The notes under the pieces: model-generated
The model's database searches: none
The model's input: only the letters and a program-made list of their open reading frames with translations
Told to the model about the DNA's origin: nothing
Translations under genes and position numbers: made by a program
In this document: positions 1 through 7,980 of the stretch, in pieces
Layout: each line of letters opens with the position of its first letter
How positions within the stretch are numbered: position 1 is the stretch's first letter
DNA from: Gloeocapsopsis crepidinum LEGE 06123
GTDB taxonomy: Bacteria > Cyanobacteriota > Cyanobacteriia > Cyanobacteriales > Chroococcidiopsidaceae
Direction of reading: 5' to 3'
DNA length: 64,000 nt
NCBI RefSeq assembly: GCF_015207655.1
Contig: NZ_JADEWN010000013.1
Location: 1 to 64,000, forward strand

Positions 1-2
1 CC

Positions 3-110
3 CCAACTACTGCATTCAGGGTTGATCTTCTCATTGCCACTGCACTCGATTTAATTAATCCCGTGCATTTGAAAAACTGGTTTACTCACTGTTGCTACTG
101 TGCCTCATAA
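3..110 (+). pseudogene. 3' end of an IS630-like transposase (partial at window edge)
   Basis: An open frame enters from the left edge and stops at 108-110. Its 35 residues end in NWFTHCCYCAS, and the preceding ATALDLINPVHLKNWF resembles the C-terminal end of IS630-family transposases (pattern ...ALxxIxxxDxxxWFxHCGY). Only the tail is visible, so it may be an intact element reaching in from outside or a remnant. The family call is from memory of the C-terminal pattern, not from a search. Confidence 0.4.
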
Positions 111-283
111 AACTGCAATAGGCTGTATGTTAGTGCGAATGAATTCGCAGATAAACAAACAAAGTTCACCAATTTAGAGTTATGAGTCGTGAAGTGTTGA
201 ATAATGAGTAAAGAGGAGTATTCGCCCAATCGTAGAAAGGTTATATATTCTTCAACTCAAAACTCAAATCTCAAATCTCATAA

Positions 284-329
284 CTTTGCTTGAGTAGCCC
301 TAACTTTAATCGGAGGGTATTTGTGATTT
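284..329 (+). repeat. Dispersed intergenic repeat, copy 1
   Basis: The stretch beginning CTTTGCTTGAGTAGCC and ending GGAGGGTATTTGTGATTT matches 54423-54468 almost base for base and 28463-28506 more loosely. It lies directly after the stop codon of the minus-strand gene at 334. The centre is a degenerate CCGACTTTAGTCGG-like hairpin. A run of AACTCAAA-type short repeats precedes it (about 253-283). Confidence 0.6.
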
Positions 330-333
330 GTGC

Positions 334-1377
334 TTACTGATTGCGCTTCTGCACCAACAAGTACATAAAGTAAGGCGCACCAATTACCGCAGTAACAATA
401 CCACAAGGAATTTCAATCGGAGCGAATAGCGTACGTCCTAATAAATCAGCAACAACAACTATCATTGCGCCCATCATTCCTGCAACTGGAACGAGCGAAC
501 CATGTGTAGAACCTACTAACTGACGTGCCATATGGGGAGCCATTAAACCGACAAAACCAATTGCACCAGCCGTTGCTACCGCAGATCCAGCAAGCGCTGT
601 ACTAATAAGCAATAACCAACCACGTTGCCACTCCACATGACAACCTAATCCGGTAGCCAAATCGTCACCTAACGTTAAAGCATTGAGTTGTCGAGTCTTA
701 ACTAAAGCAAATGGCACAAATACAGCAAGCCAGGGTAAAAAAGCAAAAACCTGCTCCCAACTACGTCCGTAAACACTTCCTGCTAACCAGACTAAAGCTT
801 GGCTAACGCTGTTAATCTCACCGAATGTCACAATCACACTCGTACAAGCACCAATCACAGTAGCAATCCCAACACCGATTAAAATCAACCGCAACGGAGA
901 ACTGCCTCCCTCCCATGCTAGAAAGTAAATTAACAATGAGACGGCTAGCGCACCAGCAAAAGCAGATAATGGCAAAAACCCTACAGGAACATTAGGAAAC
1001 AACACAATTAAACTCACAGCCGCTAAACTCGCGCCGGCATTAACGCCAATAATGCCAGGATCTGCTAGTGGGTTACGCGTAATTCCTTGCATGATTGCGC
1101 CAGAGATTGCTAATGCTAGTCCGACTAAACTGGCTACTAAAGTCCTCGGTAGTCGCAGTGTATTGATCACAAATGCGTAGTCAGAATTTTCTGCTAACCC
1201 CAACACAGTTTGAATAACAGCAAGTGGTGGTATGGGATATTCTCCATGTGCAATGCTAGCAATCATTGCTACCAAAGTTACCAGCAATAACAATAGCAAC
1301 ACAGTCAGAACACGCTGCTTGACGCGAAGCGACAGCGGTAGCGATCGCGAACGAAATTGAAAGGTATTTTGCTTCAT
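334..1377 (-). CDS. FecCD-family iron-siderophore ABC permease
   Basis: Inner-membrane permease of an ABC importer for ferric siderophores or a similar metal chelate (FecCD/BtuC family). The 347 residues form about nine or ten hydrophobic segments. The two family signatures are visible: GITRNPLADPGIIGVNAGAS near residue 98 and GFVGLMAPHMAR near residue 275, the latter in the region that contacts the ATPase. Its ATG overlaps the stop of the upstream permease by four bases (ATGA), so the two are translationally coupled and probably form a heterodimer. The partner ATPase and binding protein are not in the window; they may lie beyond the left edge or elsewhere. The actual substrate cannot be told from the sequence. 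Confidence 0.93.
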   Translation of the reverse strand: MKQNTFQFRSRSLPLSLRVKQRVLTVLLLLLLVTLVAMIASIAHGEYPIPPLAVIQTVLGLAENSDYAFVINTLRLPRTLVASLVGLALAISGAIMQGITRNPLADPGIIGVNAGASLAAVSLIVLFPNVPVGFLPLSAFAGALAVSLLIYFLAWEGGSSPLRLILIGVGIATVIGACTSVIVTFGEINSVSQALVWLAGSVYGRSWEQVFAFLPWLAVFVPFALVKTRQLNALTLGDDLATGLGCHVEWQRGWLLLISTALAGSAVATAGAIGFVGLMAPHMARQLVGSTHGSLVPVAGMMGAMIVVVADLLGRTLFAPIEIPCGIVTAVIGAPYFMYLLVQKRNQ

Positions 1378-2390
1378 TTACTAACTTTCATTCGAGCAAG
1401 ATAAACAAAGAAGGGCGCACCAACTAATGCTGTAACAATGCCTACTGGTAATTCTTGTGGTCGAATAATCAGTCGCGCAACAACATCGGAAGCTAGCAAT
1501 AATATTGCACCGAATATTGCACTATATGGTAGAAGCCAGCGATAATCTACACCAATCAGTAAGCGGACAATATGAGGAACGACCAGTCCAATAAATCCAA
1601 TAGGTCCTGCTGCTGCAACAGCACTGCCAGCTAATAACAATACAGCTACTGCGGCAGCAACTTTCACCCAGGCAGTTTTTTGTCCTAAGCCTTTGGCAAC
1701 ATCTTCACCAAGGTTGAGAATATTAATTTGTCTTGCTAAAGCAAGTGCGAGTACAATGCCAATGATAATATATGGCAACACTTGTCCAATAATTGCGTAG
1801 TCACGACCAGCAACTGAGCCTGCTAACCAAAAGCGAATTTCATCCAGAGTGCGCTGACTAATAATTAAAATACCTGTTGTGATTGCTGAAAGTAATGCAG
1901 CGATCGCCGCACCTGCAATTGTTAAATTGAGCGGAGTCATACCACCACGACCTAGAGAACCCAGAAGATAAACACTCACAGCACTTGCACCAGCACCGAA
2001 AAACGCACACCAAACATAAAAAACGGGTTCAGAAGTCCCGAAGAGAAAAACTGCAACCACAACAGCAAACGCTGCACCTGCATTGATTCCTAAAATTTCG
2101 GGATCTGCCAACGGATTGCGGCTAATACCTTGCATAATTGCTCCAGCAATTGCCGTCGCTGCACCAACAAGAATTGCTAACAACGATCGCGGTACGCGCA
2201 CTGTACGAATAATCAGATGTTCCGTTGAACCATCAAAAACGGCGATCGCCTCATAAATTGTTTTCAATGAAATGTCTGCTGCGCCTAAGGCAATGCTGAC
2301 AAATAGACATATCATCAATAACACTAAGCTGATAATTAAGCCTATCAGTGGCGATTTACTTGTTTGTTCTCTGTTTGCTAATTCTGCCAT
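1374..2390 (-). CDS. FecCD-family iron-siderophore ABC permease (first of pair)
   Basis: Second FecCD/BtuC-type permease subunit, 338 residues, promoter-proximal gene of the two-gene unit. It shows the same signatures as its partner: GISRNPLADPEILGINAGAA near residue 89 and GFIGLVVPHIVRLLIG near residue 265, with about nine hydrophobic helices. Paired unequal FecCD genes are usual for siderophore importers such as FecCD and FhuB halves. The 5' flank (2391-2460) has no Fur box I can recognise with confidence, although iron control would be expected for this family. Confidence 0.93.
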   Translation of the reverse strand: MAELANREQTSKSPLIGLIISLVLLMICLFVSIALGAADISLKTIYEAIAVFDGSTEHLIIRTVRVPRSLLAILVGAATAIAGAIMQGISRNPLADPEILGINAGAAFAVVVAVFLFGTSEPVFYVWCAFFGAGASAVSVYLLGSLGRGGMTPLNLTIAGAAIAALLSAITTGILIISQRTLDEIRFWLAGSVAGRDYAIIGQVLPYIIIGIVLALALARQINILNLGEDVAKGLGQKTAWVKVAAAVAVLLLAGSAVAAAGPIGFIGLVVPHIVRLLIGVDYRWLLPYSAIFGAILLLASDVVARLIIRPQELPVGIVTALVGAPFFVYLARMKVSK

Positions 2391-2988
2391 ACCTTAGTTT
2401 TCATGCCTTATTGTTGCTCAGATACTGCGATCGCATACGTTCATTTTTTGGCAGTTGTGGACAATCAACATCAAAAATTACGCTTAACTATTGGCAAATT
2501 CTATCAATAATCTGGTGAAGTTTATCATCCTATTCTTCTTGACTGAGTAAAATCAATTGTGTTTTACAGAAGCAAAGAGCAAGTATTTAGTACAAATGCA
2601 CTAAGAGTACTGTACCTTTTTTTAACGATCTTAGTTCTAAACGGTTGATACGGTTCAATCTTAAATTTAAAAAGCTCTCCTAAACTTCGCATCTTAGAAG
2701 TTTAAAAAGAGCAAAAATAAGTATATTATAATTATTAATCAAATTAAAGATTAAGTGTGAGATACAGCATTTCTAAATGACTCGCGAACTTACCACCCTG
2801 CTAGCTAATAGCTAAGAGCAATAAACAAGTCTTCTCCTAGCAATCAACCATTATTAATCTCAAGGAAATATTCATAACTTAGATAGAAATGCCATATGTA
2901 CTTTGTTTACTGATATTCAACAAACATATTATGTTTAATCAATTTGACTTAACTCACCCGATTAGATTCTATTTTGTTTACAGAGGTA
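2391..2988. other. Intergenic region, no gene seen
   Basis: AT-rich spacer upstream of the permease pair and downstream of the minus-strand gene at 2989. It holds one terminator-like hairpin (2674-2712) and presumably the permease promoter. An open frame on the plus strand at 2889-3131 runs into the antisense of the next gene and looks like chance. Confidence 0.6.
2662..2712 (-). terminator. Rho-independent terminator-like hairpin
   Basis: On the minus strand a two-part stem forms: outer GCTCT/AGAGC (2708-2712 with 2674-2678) and inner TAAACTTC/GAAGTTTA (2681-2688 with 2697-2704). It is followed by TTTTTAAATTT. It lies about 280 bases past the end of the minus-strand gene at 2989, so it could end that transcript. 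The inner A-rich bulge makes the stem imperfect. Confidence 0.45.
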
Positions 2989-3384
2989 TTAGATTAGCCA
3001 AAATCCTTTTTTTTGCCAATATTGTTTCTCCAAAAAATCATTTAAGCATTGTTGAGAAATTATGCATTTTTCAACCAGCAACTGCCCCAACTGTTTATTT
3101 GATCGGCGTTGTTCAAGTAAAACTTGTTTGAGTTCATCTGAGGAAATAACTTGTTCTTGAACAAGTAACTGACCAAGCTTAATATTTTGCTCACCTAAAA
3201 CTCGCTCGAGAGTTTCTTGAGAAATTAAGTTGGTTTCCACTAAAATTTGTCCTATCTGTTTTCGCTTTTGGCGTTGTTCAACTAGAATTTTTTCTATTTT
3301 TTCTTGAGAAACTAAGCCTTTTCGTACTAGCATTTTGCCTAGTGGTACTTTTTCTACTTTTCTCTCAAAAGTATTAGTAAACAT
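2989..3384 (-). CDS. Small protein of two tandem MshEN-like (GspE N-terminal) units
   Basis: The 131 residues are almost entirely four copies of one 24-residue motif, xLGxxLVxxxxISxxxLxxxLxEQ, at residues 14-37, 43-66, 69-92 and 98-121. Copies 1/2 and 3/4 are each separated by exactly five residues (RQKRK and RRSNK), with two residues between the pairs. The 24-5-24 layout is that of the MshEN c-di-GMP-binding domain found at the N terminus of type II secretion and pilus ATPases. No ATPase domain follows: the protein ends ten residues after the last motif. The motif-leading Arg of true receptors is P, Q, K and Q here, and the central Gly survives only in copy 1, so ligand binding is uncertain. 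There is no signal peptide or membrane segment. No pilus genes are adjacent. Confidence 0.75.
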   Translation of the reverse strand: MFTNTFERKVEKVPLGKMLVRKGLVSQEKIEKILVEQRQKRKQIGQILVETNLISQETLERVLGEQNIKLGQLLVQEQVISSDELKQVLLEQRRSNKQLGQLLVEKCIISQQCLNDFLEKQYWQKKGFWLI

Positions 3385-3754
3385 TACTAAACCTTGAATA
3401 AATTATATTTGTCTCATTATAGTGATAACAAATCAATGATTACCTAAAAAAACAGAGTAACATTGACTCAATTCTTATAAACTTTATCAGTTCAAATCAG
3501 GCATTTATACAAAAATCTTTCCTAAAAAGGTCTGTATTTATATTATTCCCTTCTTTAAGAATTCTGGGTATAGAAACTGTAAAGACATCAAGAATCTTTA
3601 ATGTTTAGCTGAAAATCAATGACTAATAATTCAAGTAGCTTATGAGTCAAGATTACAAGCGATCGCACTTTCAATAGTAAGTAGCTACTCAACATCTGTG
3701 TTGCCAATTACAAAATTACTTTGAAATGCGATCGCGCCTTCAGCTTTAAGTGTT
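3385..3754. other. Intergenic region, nothing recognised
   Basis: AT-rich spacer between two minus-strand genes. It contains GCGATCGC-type HIP1 sites (near 3660 and 3730) but no open frame with support, no convincing terminator and no RNA gene that I can see. The promoter of the MshEN-like gene should lie in its left part. Confidence 0.5.
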
Positions 3755-4261
3755 CTATTTCTTCGGAACCTGCGGATGATAGTTGCTGCTAGTAGATACT
3801 TGTCTTACTGGCTTTTTAGCACTTTGCTGCTGATAAAAATCGAGTACCGTTTGAACGTAAGTAGCTGTAGAACCACTATTACAACCGTTTGTGTTTCCTG
3901 TCATCCACCAACAGGCAGTACGACGTATTGCTGTTATTTCGTTGTTGTTACTCGCTGCGTACTGCTTTTGTAACTCTCGGTGTGTAATACAAGAAACGAT
4001 TTCTCTTGCTTTAGCAGGGCTAGCTTCTAGTTCTTGCGGTGTGAGTTCTTTGCCGATACATTGTTTAGACCAACTTGGTATAATTCCTGGCGTAATTTGC
4101 CATTCACTATAAAGCCCATCATTTGTCTTACCAGTTTTAGGCGCAGCTAGCCGTAATGCTTCCACCATTGCTTCAACTTGTGTATTAGTCACTTGTTGTG
4201 CTTGAACTGGTAGTGTCCACAGTCCTAAACTCACAATTATTCCACCAAGCAGTAAACGCAT
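3755..4261 (-). CDS. Secreted protein of unknown function
   Basis: A 168-residue protein with a clear signal peptide: MR, a hydrophobic core LLLGGIIVSLGLWTL, then a cleavage site after PVQAQ (about residue 22). The mature part is hydrophilic with four cysteines (in SKQCIGK, VSCITH, TACWWM and NGCNSG), which could form two disulfides in the periplasm. The C terminus is basic and low in complexity. I do not recognise a family. The gene stands alone, about 490 bases from the upstream kinase-like gene, with tRNA-Leu between. The start is set by the signal peptide; the codon ATG is at 4261. Confidence 0.75.
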   Translation of the reverse strand: MRLLLGGIIVSLGLWTLPVQAQQVTNTQVEAMVEALRLAAPKTGKTNDGLYSEWQITPGIIPSWSKQCIGKELTPQELEASPAKAREIVSCITHRELQKQYAASNNNEITAIRRTACWWMTGNTNGCNSGSTATYVQTVLDFYQQQSAKKPVRQVSTSSNYHPQVPKK

Positions 4262-4584
4262 GATTCTCCTCTTGCACTCTGAAATTAAAAAGCAATCAAG
4301 TAGGTGATTTTAGCATTGTCTAGAGTCAACTTAGCCACTTGGTATTACAACCGAATGTGTCAGCTTGATAACGTTGATAGAACAGGCTACTTGCTTCTGA
4401 CACTGGTTACTTCTTTGTTAAAAAGGCTAATCAAGATGTAGTCAGCTTTTAAAGCAGCACATCATAGAAGTGAGAGTCTCATTAGCTATACCGCGTTTAG
4501 CAGCTATGCAAAAAATCAGCTCAAGCGCGATCGCTCAATCTAATGCATTTGCAATAATATCTGCTATGATGTTAAAGCTGACAA
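4262..4584. other. Intergenic region before tRNA-Leu
   Basis: Spacer holding the divergent promoters for the secreted-protein gene (minus) and tRNA-Leu (plus). A HIP1-like GCGATCGC occurs near 4528. No gene or repeat recognised. Confidence 0.5.
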
Positions 4585-4666
4585 GCGGATGTGGCGGAAT
4601 TGGCAGACGCGCTAGATTTAGGTTCTAGTTCCGAGAGGAGTGGAGGTTCAAGTCCTCTCATCCGCA
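4585..4666 (+). tRNA. tRNA-Leu (anticodon UAG)
   Basis: An 82-base cloverleaf: acceptor GCGGATG pairs with CATCCGC (4659-4665) plus discriminator A. The D arm contains TGGCGGAATTGGCAGACGC, typical of class II tRNA-Leu. The anticodon stem CTAGA/TCTAG encloses the loop TTTAGGT, giving anticodon TAG at 4619-4621. A short variable arm and the T loop GGTTCAAGTCC follow. The CCA end is not encoded. It decodes CUN leucine codons. Confidence 0.96.
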
Positions 4667-4844
4667 TACAAATTAAGCTAGAGTGAAGTTGTTTCGCAAC
4701 CCAGCCGATAACTTTAGCAAAATTTTCTCTAAGTAGGAATTTCTCTAAGAGAGATACCTTAATATGAAAAGAATCAGTCTCAACTAGAGTGTTAAAAACA
4801 GGGAGCATCACAGATCCCAAAGCCCAAACTCCAAATTGGATAAG

Positions 4845-6830
4845 ATGTTAGGCAAGCTAATACGCGATCGCTATCAGATTGTTCAAGTCCTTAACACAGA
4901 AGGCTTCTGTCACACATACCTTGCCAAAGATACTCATCGGCATCACGCAACAACTTGTATTGTTAAACATTTTCAGGCTGTCAGTGACCATCCTGAGTCT
5001 TTAGTCACTCTTAGAGGATTGTTCATTAGAGAAGTAGAAGCCCTAAAAAAACTAGGTGACTATGACCGAGTTCCCCAACTTTTGTGTAATTTTGAAGACA
5101 ATCAAGAGTTTTACCTAATACAAGAATTCATCGCGGGAAATCCATTAAGTACAGAACTGGAACCTAGGCAGAAATGGAGTGAAAGCCAAGTTATTCAGCT
5201 ACTGCAAGAAGTATTGCCTATTTTAGAGTTTATTCACAGTCACGGGCTGATTCATCGCAATATTCAACCTAAAAATATCATTAGAAGACAACATGACGAT
5301 CGCTTGATATTAGTAGATTTTAGTTCTGTAAAACAAGCTTGGACACGAGTAGTTACTAATCAGGGCAAAACTAGTTCTAACTATTTTCTCAGCGGACCTG
5401 CAACAATTGCCATTGGGACAGCAGGCTATATGCCAACTGAACAAGCCCAAGGAAAACCGCGTCCAAACAGTGATATTTACGCGCTTGGGATAATTGGAAT
5501 TCAAGCTTTAACAGGTTTAAACCCCACACAATTTACACAAAACTTTGAAACAGGAGAAATTAACTGGCAAGATCATTGTCCTCATGTTAGCCCAGAGCTT
5601 GCTAATGTGTTAAATAACGCGATCTGCTATCACTACAGAGATCGATACCAAAGCGCAACTGAAGCACTGCAAGCACTACAACCTTTAGTTATAAAGCAGT
5701 TACTTTCTCCAACAGTTGTCAGTAAGAAAACCCCGAAATCAAATTCAGATACAACTTATTTAGGTAAAGACTTAAAACAGCAAGGAGACAAACGCGATCT
5801 CACTTTCCCGAGTAAATCTACACTACTTTTTGGAAGTTTGATTGGTAGTGCGGCTGCTGTTTTGATTATTGGTAGTAACTACTATTTCACGCGATCGCTA
5901 CATACTCCAGAAATACGACCTTCCGTTTCGCCGTCCCCAACTACGCTTAACAAGATTGTATTAGATAAAACACTCTCAGGACATTCTGATACTGTCTGGT
6001 CGGTGGCGGTAAGACCAAATAGCCAAAATATCTTAAGTGGTAGTAGCGATCGCACAATTAAACTGTGGGATGTCTCAAGTGGTCAATTAGTGCAGACTTT
6101 TTCTCGGCATTCTGGTCCAATTTGGTCAGTTGCGATTAGTCCTGATGGGCAAAGCTTTGCTAGTGGTAGTAGTGACAACACCGCAGATGTTTGGGATTTA
6201 GCAACAGGAAAATTTTTGTGTACGCTTGCTGGACATTCTGGTGCCGTTTGGGCTACAGCTTTTAGTCCAGATAGTGAAACTCTTGCCACGGGAAGTGACG
6301 ATCGCACAATTCGTCTATGGAGTATGAGTACAGGAAAAGAATTTCGTCAGTTATTAGGACATTCTGGCGCAGTAAGAGCGATCGCCTTTAGTCCTAATGG
6401 GCAATATTTAGTCAGTGGCAGTAGTGATACAACTATTAAAGTTTGGGACTTCCGTAGTGGAAAAGTTTTAAGAACACTGCAAGGACATAGCGATCGCATT
6501 CTCACTGTTGCAGTTAGTCCAGATAATCAATTACTTGTCAGCGGTAGTGTAGATAAAACAATCAGAATTTGGCAACTCAGCAGTGGAAAATTACTACGTA
6601 CTTTGTCTGGAAATTCTCATTGGGTAAATACTGTTGCAATTAGTCCTGATGGTAATTTGCTTGCAAGTGGTATTGGTAAAAAATTAGAAGTTTGGGATCT
6701 CAATAGTGGAGAGAGGAGAAATACACCTTTTCAAGAAGCAAGTGACATTACTTCTATTTTCTTTAGCGCAGATAGTAAACATCTTTTTAGTAGTAGCAGA
6801 GATAATTCTATCAAGATTTTGCGATTATAA
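4845..6830 (+). CDS. Serine/threonine kinase-like (probable pseudokinase) with WD40 propeller
   Basis: A 661-residue protein: kinase fold at about 10-280, a linker, one membrane helix near 328-350 (FGSLIGSAAAVLIIG), then seven WD40 repeats from about 375 to the end, enough for one propeller. The ATP-binding Lys is kept (CIVKHF, about residue 41) and DFG reads DFS. However, the catalytic loop reads HRN (LIHRNIQPKNI), replacing the catalytic Asp with Asn at about residue 139, and the glycine loop is degenerate (LNTEGFCHTYLA). By family rules this predicts little or no phosphotransfer, so it may be a membrane scaffold whose propeller lies on the other side. I chose ATG 4845 over TTG 4836 because homologous kinases begin with M-L/I-G. 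The gene follows tRNA-Leu and has no operon partner. Confidence 0.9.
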   Translation: MLGKLIRDRYQIVQVLNTEGFCHTYLAKDTHRHHATTCIVKHFQAVSDHPESLVTLRGLFIREVEALKKLGDYDRVPQLLCNFEDNQEFYLIQEFIAGNPLSTELEPRQKWSESQVIQLLQEVLPILEFIHSHGLIHRNIQPKNIIRRQHDDRLILVDFSSVKQAWTRVVTNQGKTSSNYFLSGPATIAIGTAGYMPTEQAQGKPRPNSDIYALGIIGIQALTGLNPTQFTQNFETGEINWQDHCPHVSPELANVLNNAICYHYRDRYQSATEALQALQPLVIKQLLSPTVVSKKTPKSNSDTTYLGKDLKQQGDKRDLTFPSKSTLLFGSLIGSAAAVLIIGSNYYFTRSLHTPEIRPSVSPSPTTLNKIVLDKTLSGHSDTVWSVAVRPNSQNILSGSSDRTIKLWDVSSGQLVQTFSRHSGPIWSVAISPDGQSFASGSSDNTADVWDLATGKFLCTLAGHSGAVWATAFSPDSETLATGSDDRTIRLWSMSTGKEFRQLLGHSGAVRAIAFSPNGQYLVSGSSDTTIKVWDFRSGKVLRTLQGHSDRILTVAVSPDNQLLVSGSVDKTIRIWQLSSGKLLRTLSGNSHWVNTVAISPDGNLLASGIGKKLEVWDLNSGERRNTPFQEASDITSIFFSADSKHLFSSSRDNSIKILRL

Positions 6831-6840
6831 AAACAGCCCA

Positions 6841-7026
6841 TCACGGCTTTGAATCATGACGAAAACGCTTCGTAAATTCAGGATAATTTTCTAAATCTTG
6901 CAATGACTCTAATGGTGGCATCTCAATCCAGTTTCTTTCTGCATGGAGTTTGTCTATATAAGCATGAAAAGCCTCTTGATCGTCTCGATGTGCAAGAACA
7001 TAATCGTGCAATTCATTCTGGGACAT
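6841..7026 (-). CDS. Small conserved cyanobacterial protein (DUF6887-like)
   Basis: A 61-residue acidic protein starting MSQNELHDYVLAHRDDQEAF and containing MPPLESLQDLENYPEF. These segments recur in a small cyanobacterial family that I recall as DUF6887. No membrane helix or catalytic motif is seen. Family members often sit beside a second small gene (DUF6888), but no such partner is recognisable in the 150 bases upstream. It is tail-to-tail with the WD40 kinase-like gene, ten bases apart. Function unknown. Confidence 0.65.
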   Translation of the reverse strand: MSQNELHDYVLAHRDDQEAFHAYIDKLHAERNWIEMPPLESLQDLENYPEFTKRFRHDSKP

Positions 7027-7177
7027 GGCTTGAAAGTTAAGTTTATACTAATTCGTAGTTCGTAATTAAAAAAGCTAGACAATGTATAGATGCTGTAGCG
7101 TGAATCTGTTGCCAGAATACGCGAGAAATGGTACGAGATTGCATTTTTTGCTCTAGTGCGGGAACGATCTAAACTCC

Positions 7178-7855
7178 TCAACTTACGTTTTGTGATTGTT
7201 GCACACCTGCCAAGATGAATGCGATCGCCTCTTGAGTATGTTTTTCCAACATTGCTTTACTTAAAACCCGTTTACCTTGAGGATGTTGTTGAATATTTCC
7301 CGCACCAATGAAATAAAATAAGCAACTTCCCATAATATTAATTGCTGAGACAAAAGGATCGAGTTGACGAAACACTCCTGCTGTAACTCCTCGCTCTAAG
7401 ATATTTACCAAGGTTGTATCAATGCTTAAAGAACTACTGCGCTTATAGTATTTCCCTTGATTTTGTACAGCTTCATGAAACATGATTGTTGGTAATTTTG
7501 GGTTGCGTGCGACACAATCAAGCAATGCTACGAGAAATTGTTTTAATGCTGCTTCAGGAGACAAATCTTCTAAATCCAATTGTTGAGTAATTTGTAAAAG
7601 TTCTGCGTGCGATCGCTCTAATACTGCTTGATATAAACCCTCTTTGTCTTTGAAATAATAATAAATCATCGACTTTGCCACACCTGTTTTTGCGGCGATC
7701 GCTTCAGTTCTTGCAGCCATTAACCCATGTTGGGCAAACTCTGCTTCTGCTGCTGTCAAAATAACGGCTTGAGTTGCTTCAGCATCTCGACACTTCTTAA
7801 CACTCTGTACTTTTTCAGATTTTGCTGGACGCACCACAGTTGTTTCAAGAATCAA
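7178..7855 (-). CDS. TetR/AcrR-family transcriptional regulator
   Basis: A 225-residue repressor-type protein. The N-terminal helix-turn-helix is visible at about 25-75 (ILTAAEAEFAQHGLMAARTE ... GVAKSMIYYYFKDKEGLY), the classic TetR pattern. The C-terminal ligand and dimer domain matches the usual TetR size. It is divergent from the FAD monooxygenase at 7981, and two copies of an inverted-repeat operator lie between them, so it most likely represses itself and that enzyme until a ligand binds. No ATG is available near the N terminus; TTG 7855 or GTG 7837 are the candidate starts. The ligand is unknown; an aromatic or isoprenoid substrate of the monooxygenase is a guess. Confidence 0.9.
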   Translation of the reverse strand: MILETTVVRPAKSEKVQSVKKCRDAEATQAVILTAAEAEFAQHGLMAARTEAIAAKTGVAKSMIYYYFKDKEGLYQAVLERSHAELLQITQQLDLEDLSPEAALKQFLVALLDCVARNPKLPTIMFHEAVQNQGKYYKRSSSLSIDTTLVNILERGVTAGVFRQLDPFVSAINIMGSCLFYFIGAGNIQQHPQGKRVLSKAMLEKHTQEAIAFILAGVQQSQNVS

Positions 7856-7876
7856 CAGCAGTGGTTAGTATAACGT

Positions 7877-7956
7877 TTATCGACAGACTTGTCAGTTGAC
7901 AAAGACAAAGTTAACTTATTTAATTAAGATTAATCGACAGACTTGTCAGTTGATAA
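7877..7956. promoter_or_regulatory. Two tandem TetR-type operator candidates
   Basis: The 20-mer TCGACAGACTTGTCAGTTGA occurs twice, at 7880-7899 and 7934-7953, start-to-start 54 bases. Each is an imperfect palindrome with core GACA-GACT-TGTC and outer arms TTATCGAC/GTTGACAA. Both lie in the divergent spacer between the TetR gene (start 7855) and the monooxygenase (start 7981), the second one only about 28 bases before the ATG. Position and symmetry fit operators for that regulator. Confidence 0.7.
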
Positions 7957-7980
7957 AAATTTTAGAAGGTGCCAAATAAA

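Noticed and set aside
2889-3131. Open frame of 80 codons on the plus strand
   Set aside because: Its second half is antisense to the MshEN-like gene, whose repeat pattern is far stronger evidence of coding.
4572-4820. Open frame of 82 codons on the minus strand
   Set aside because: It lies across the tRNA-Leu gene in antisense and has no ribosome site or family resemblance.
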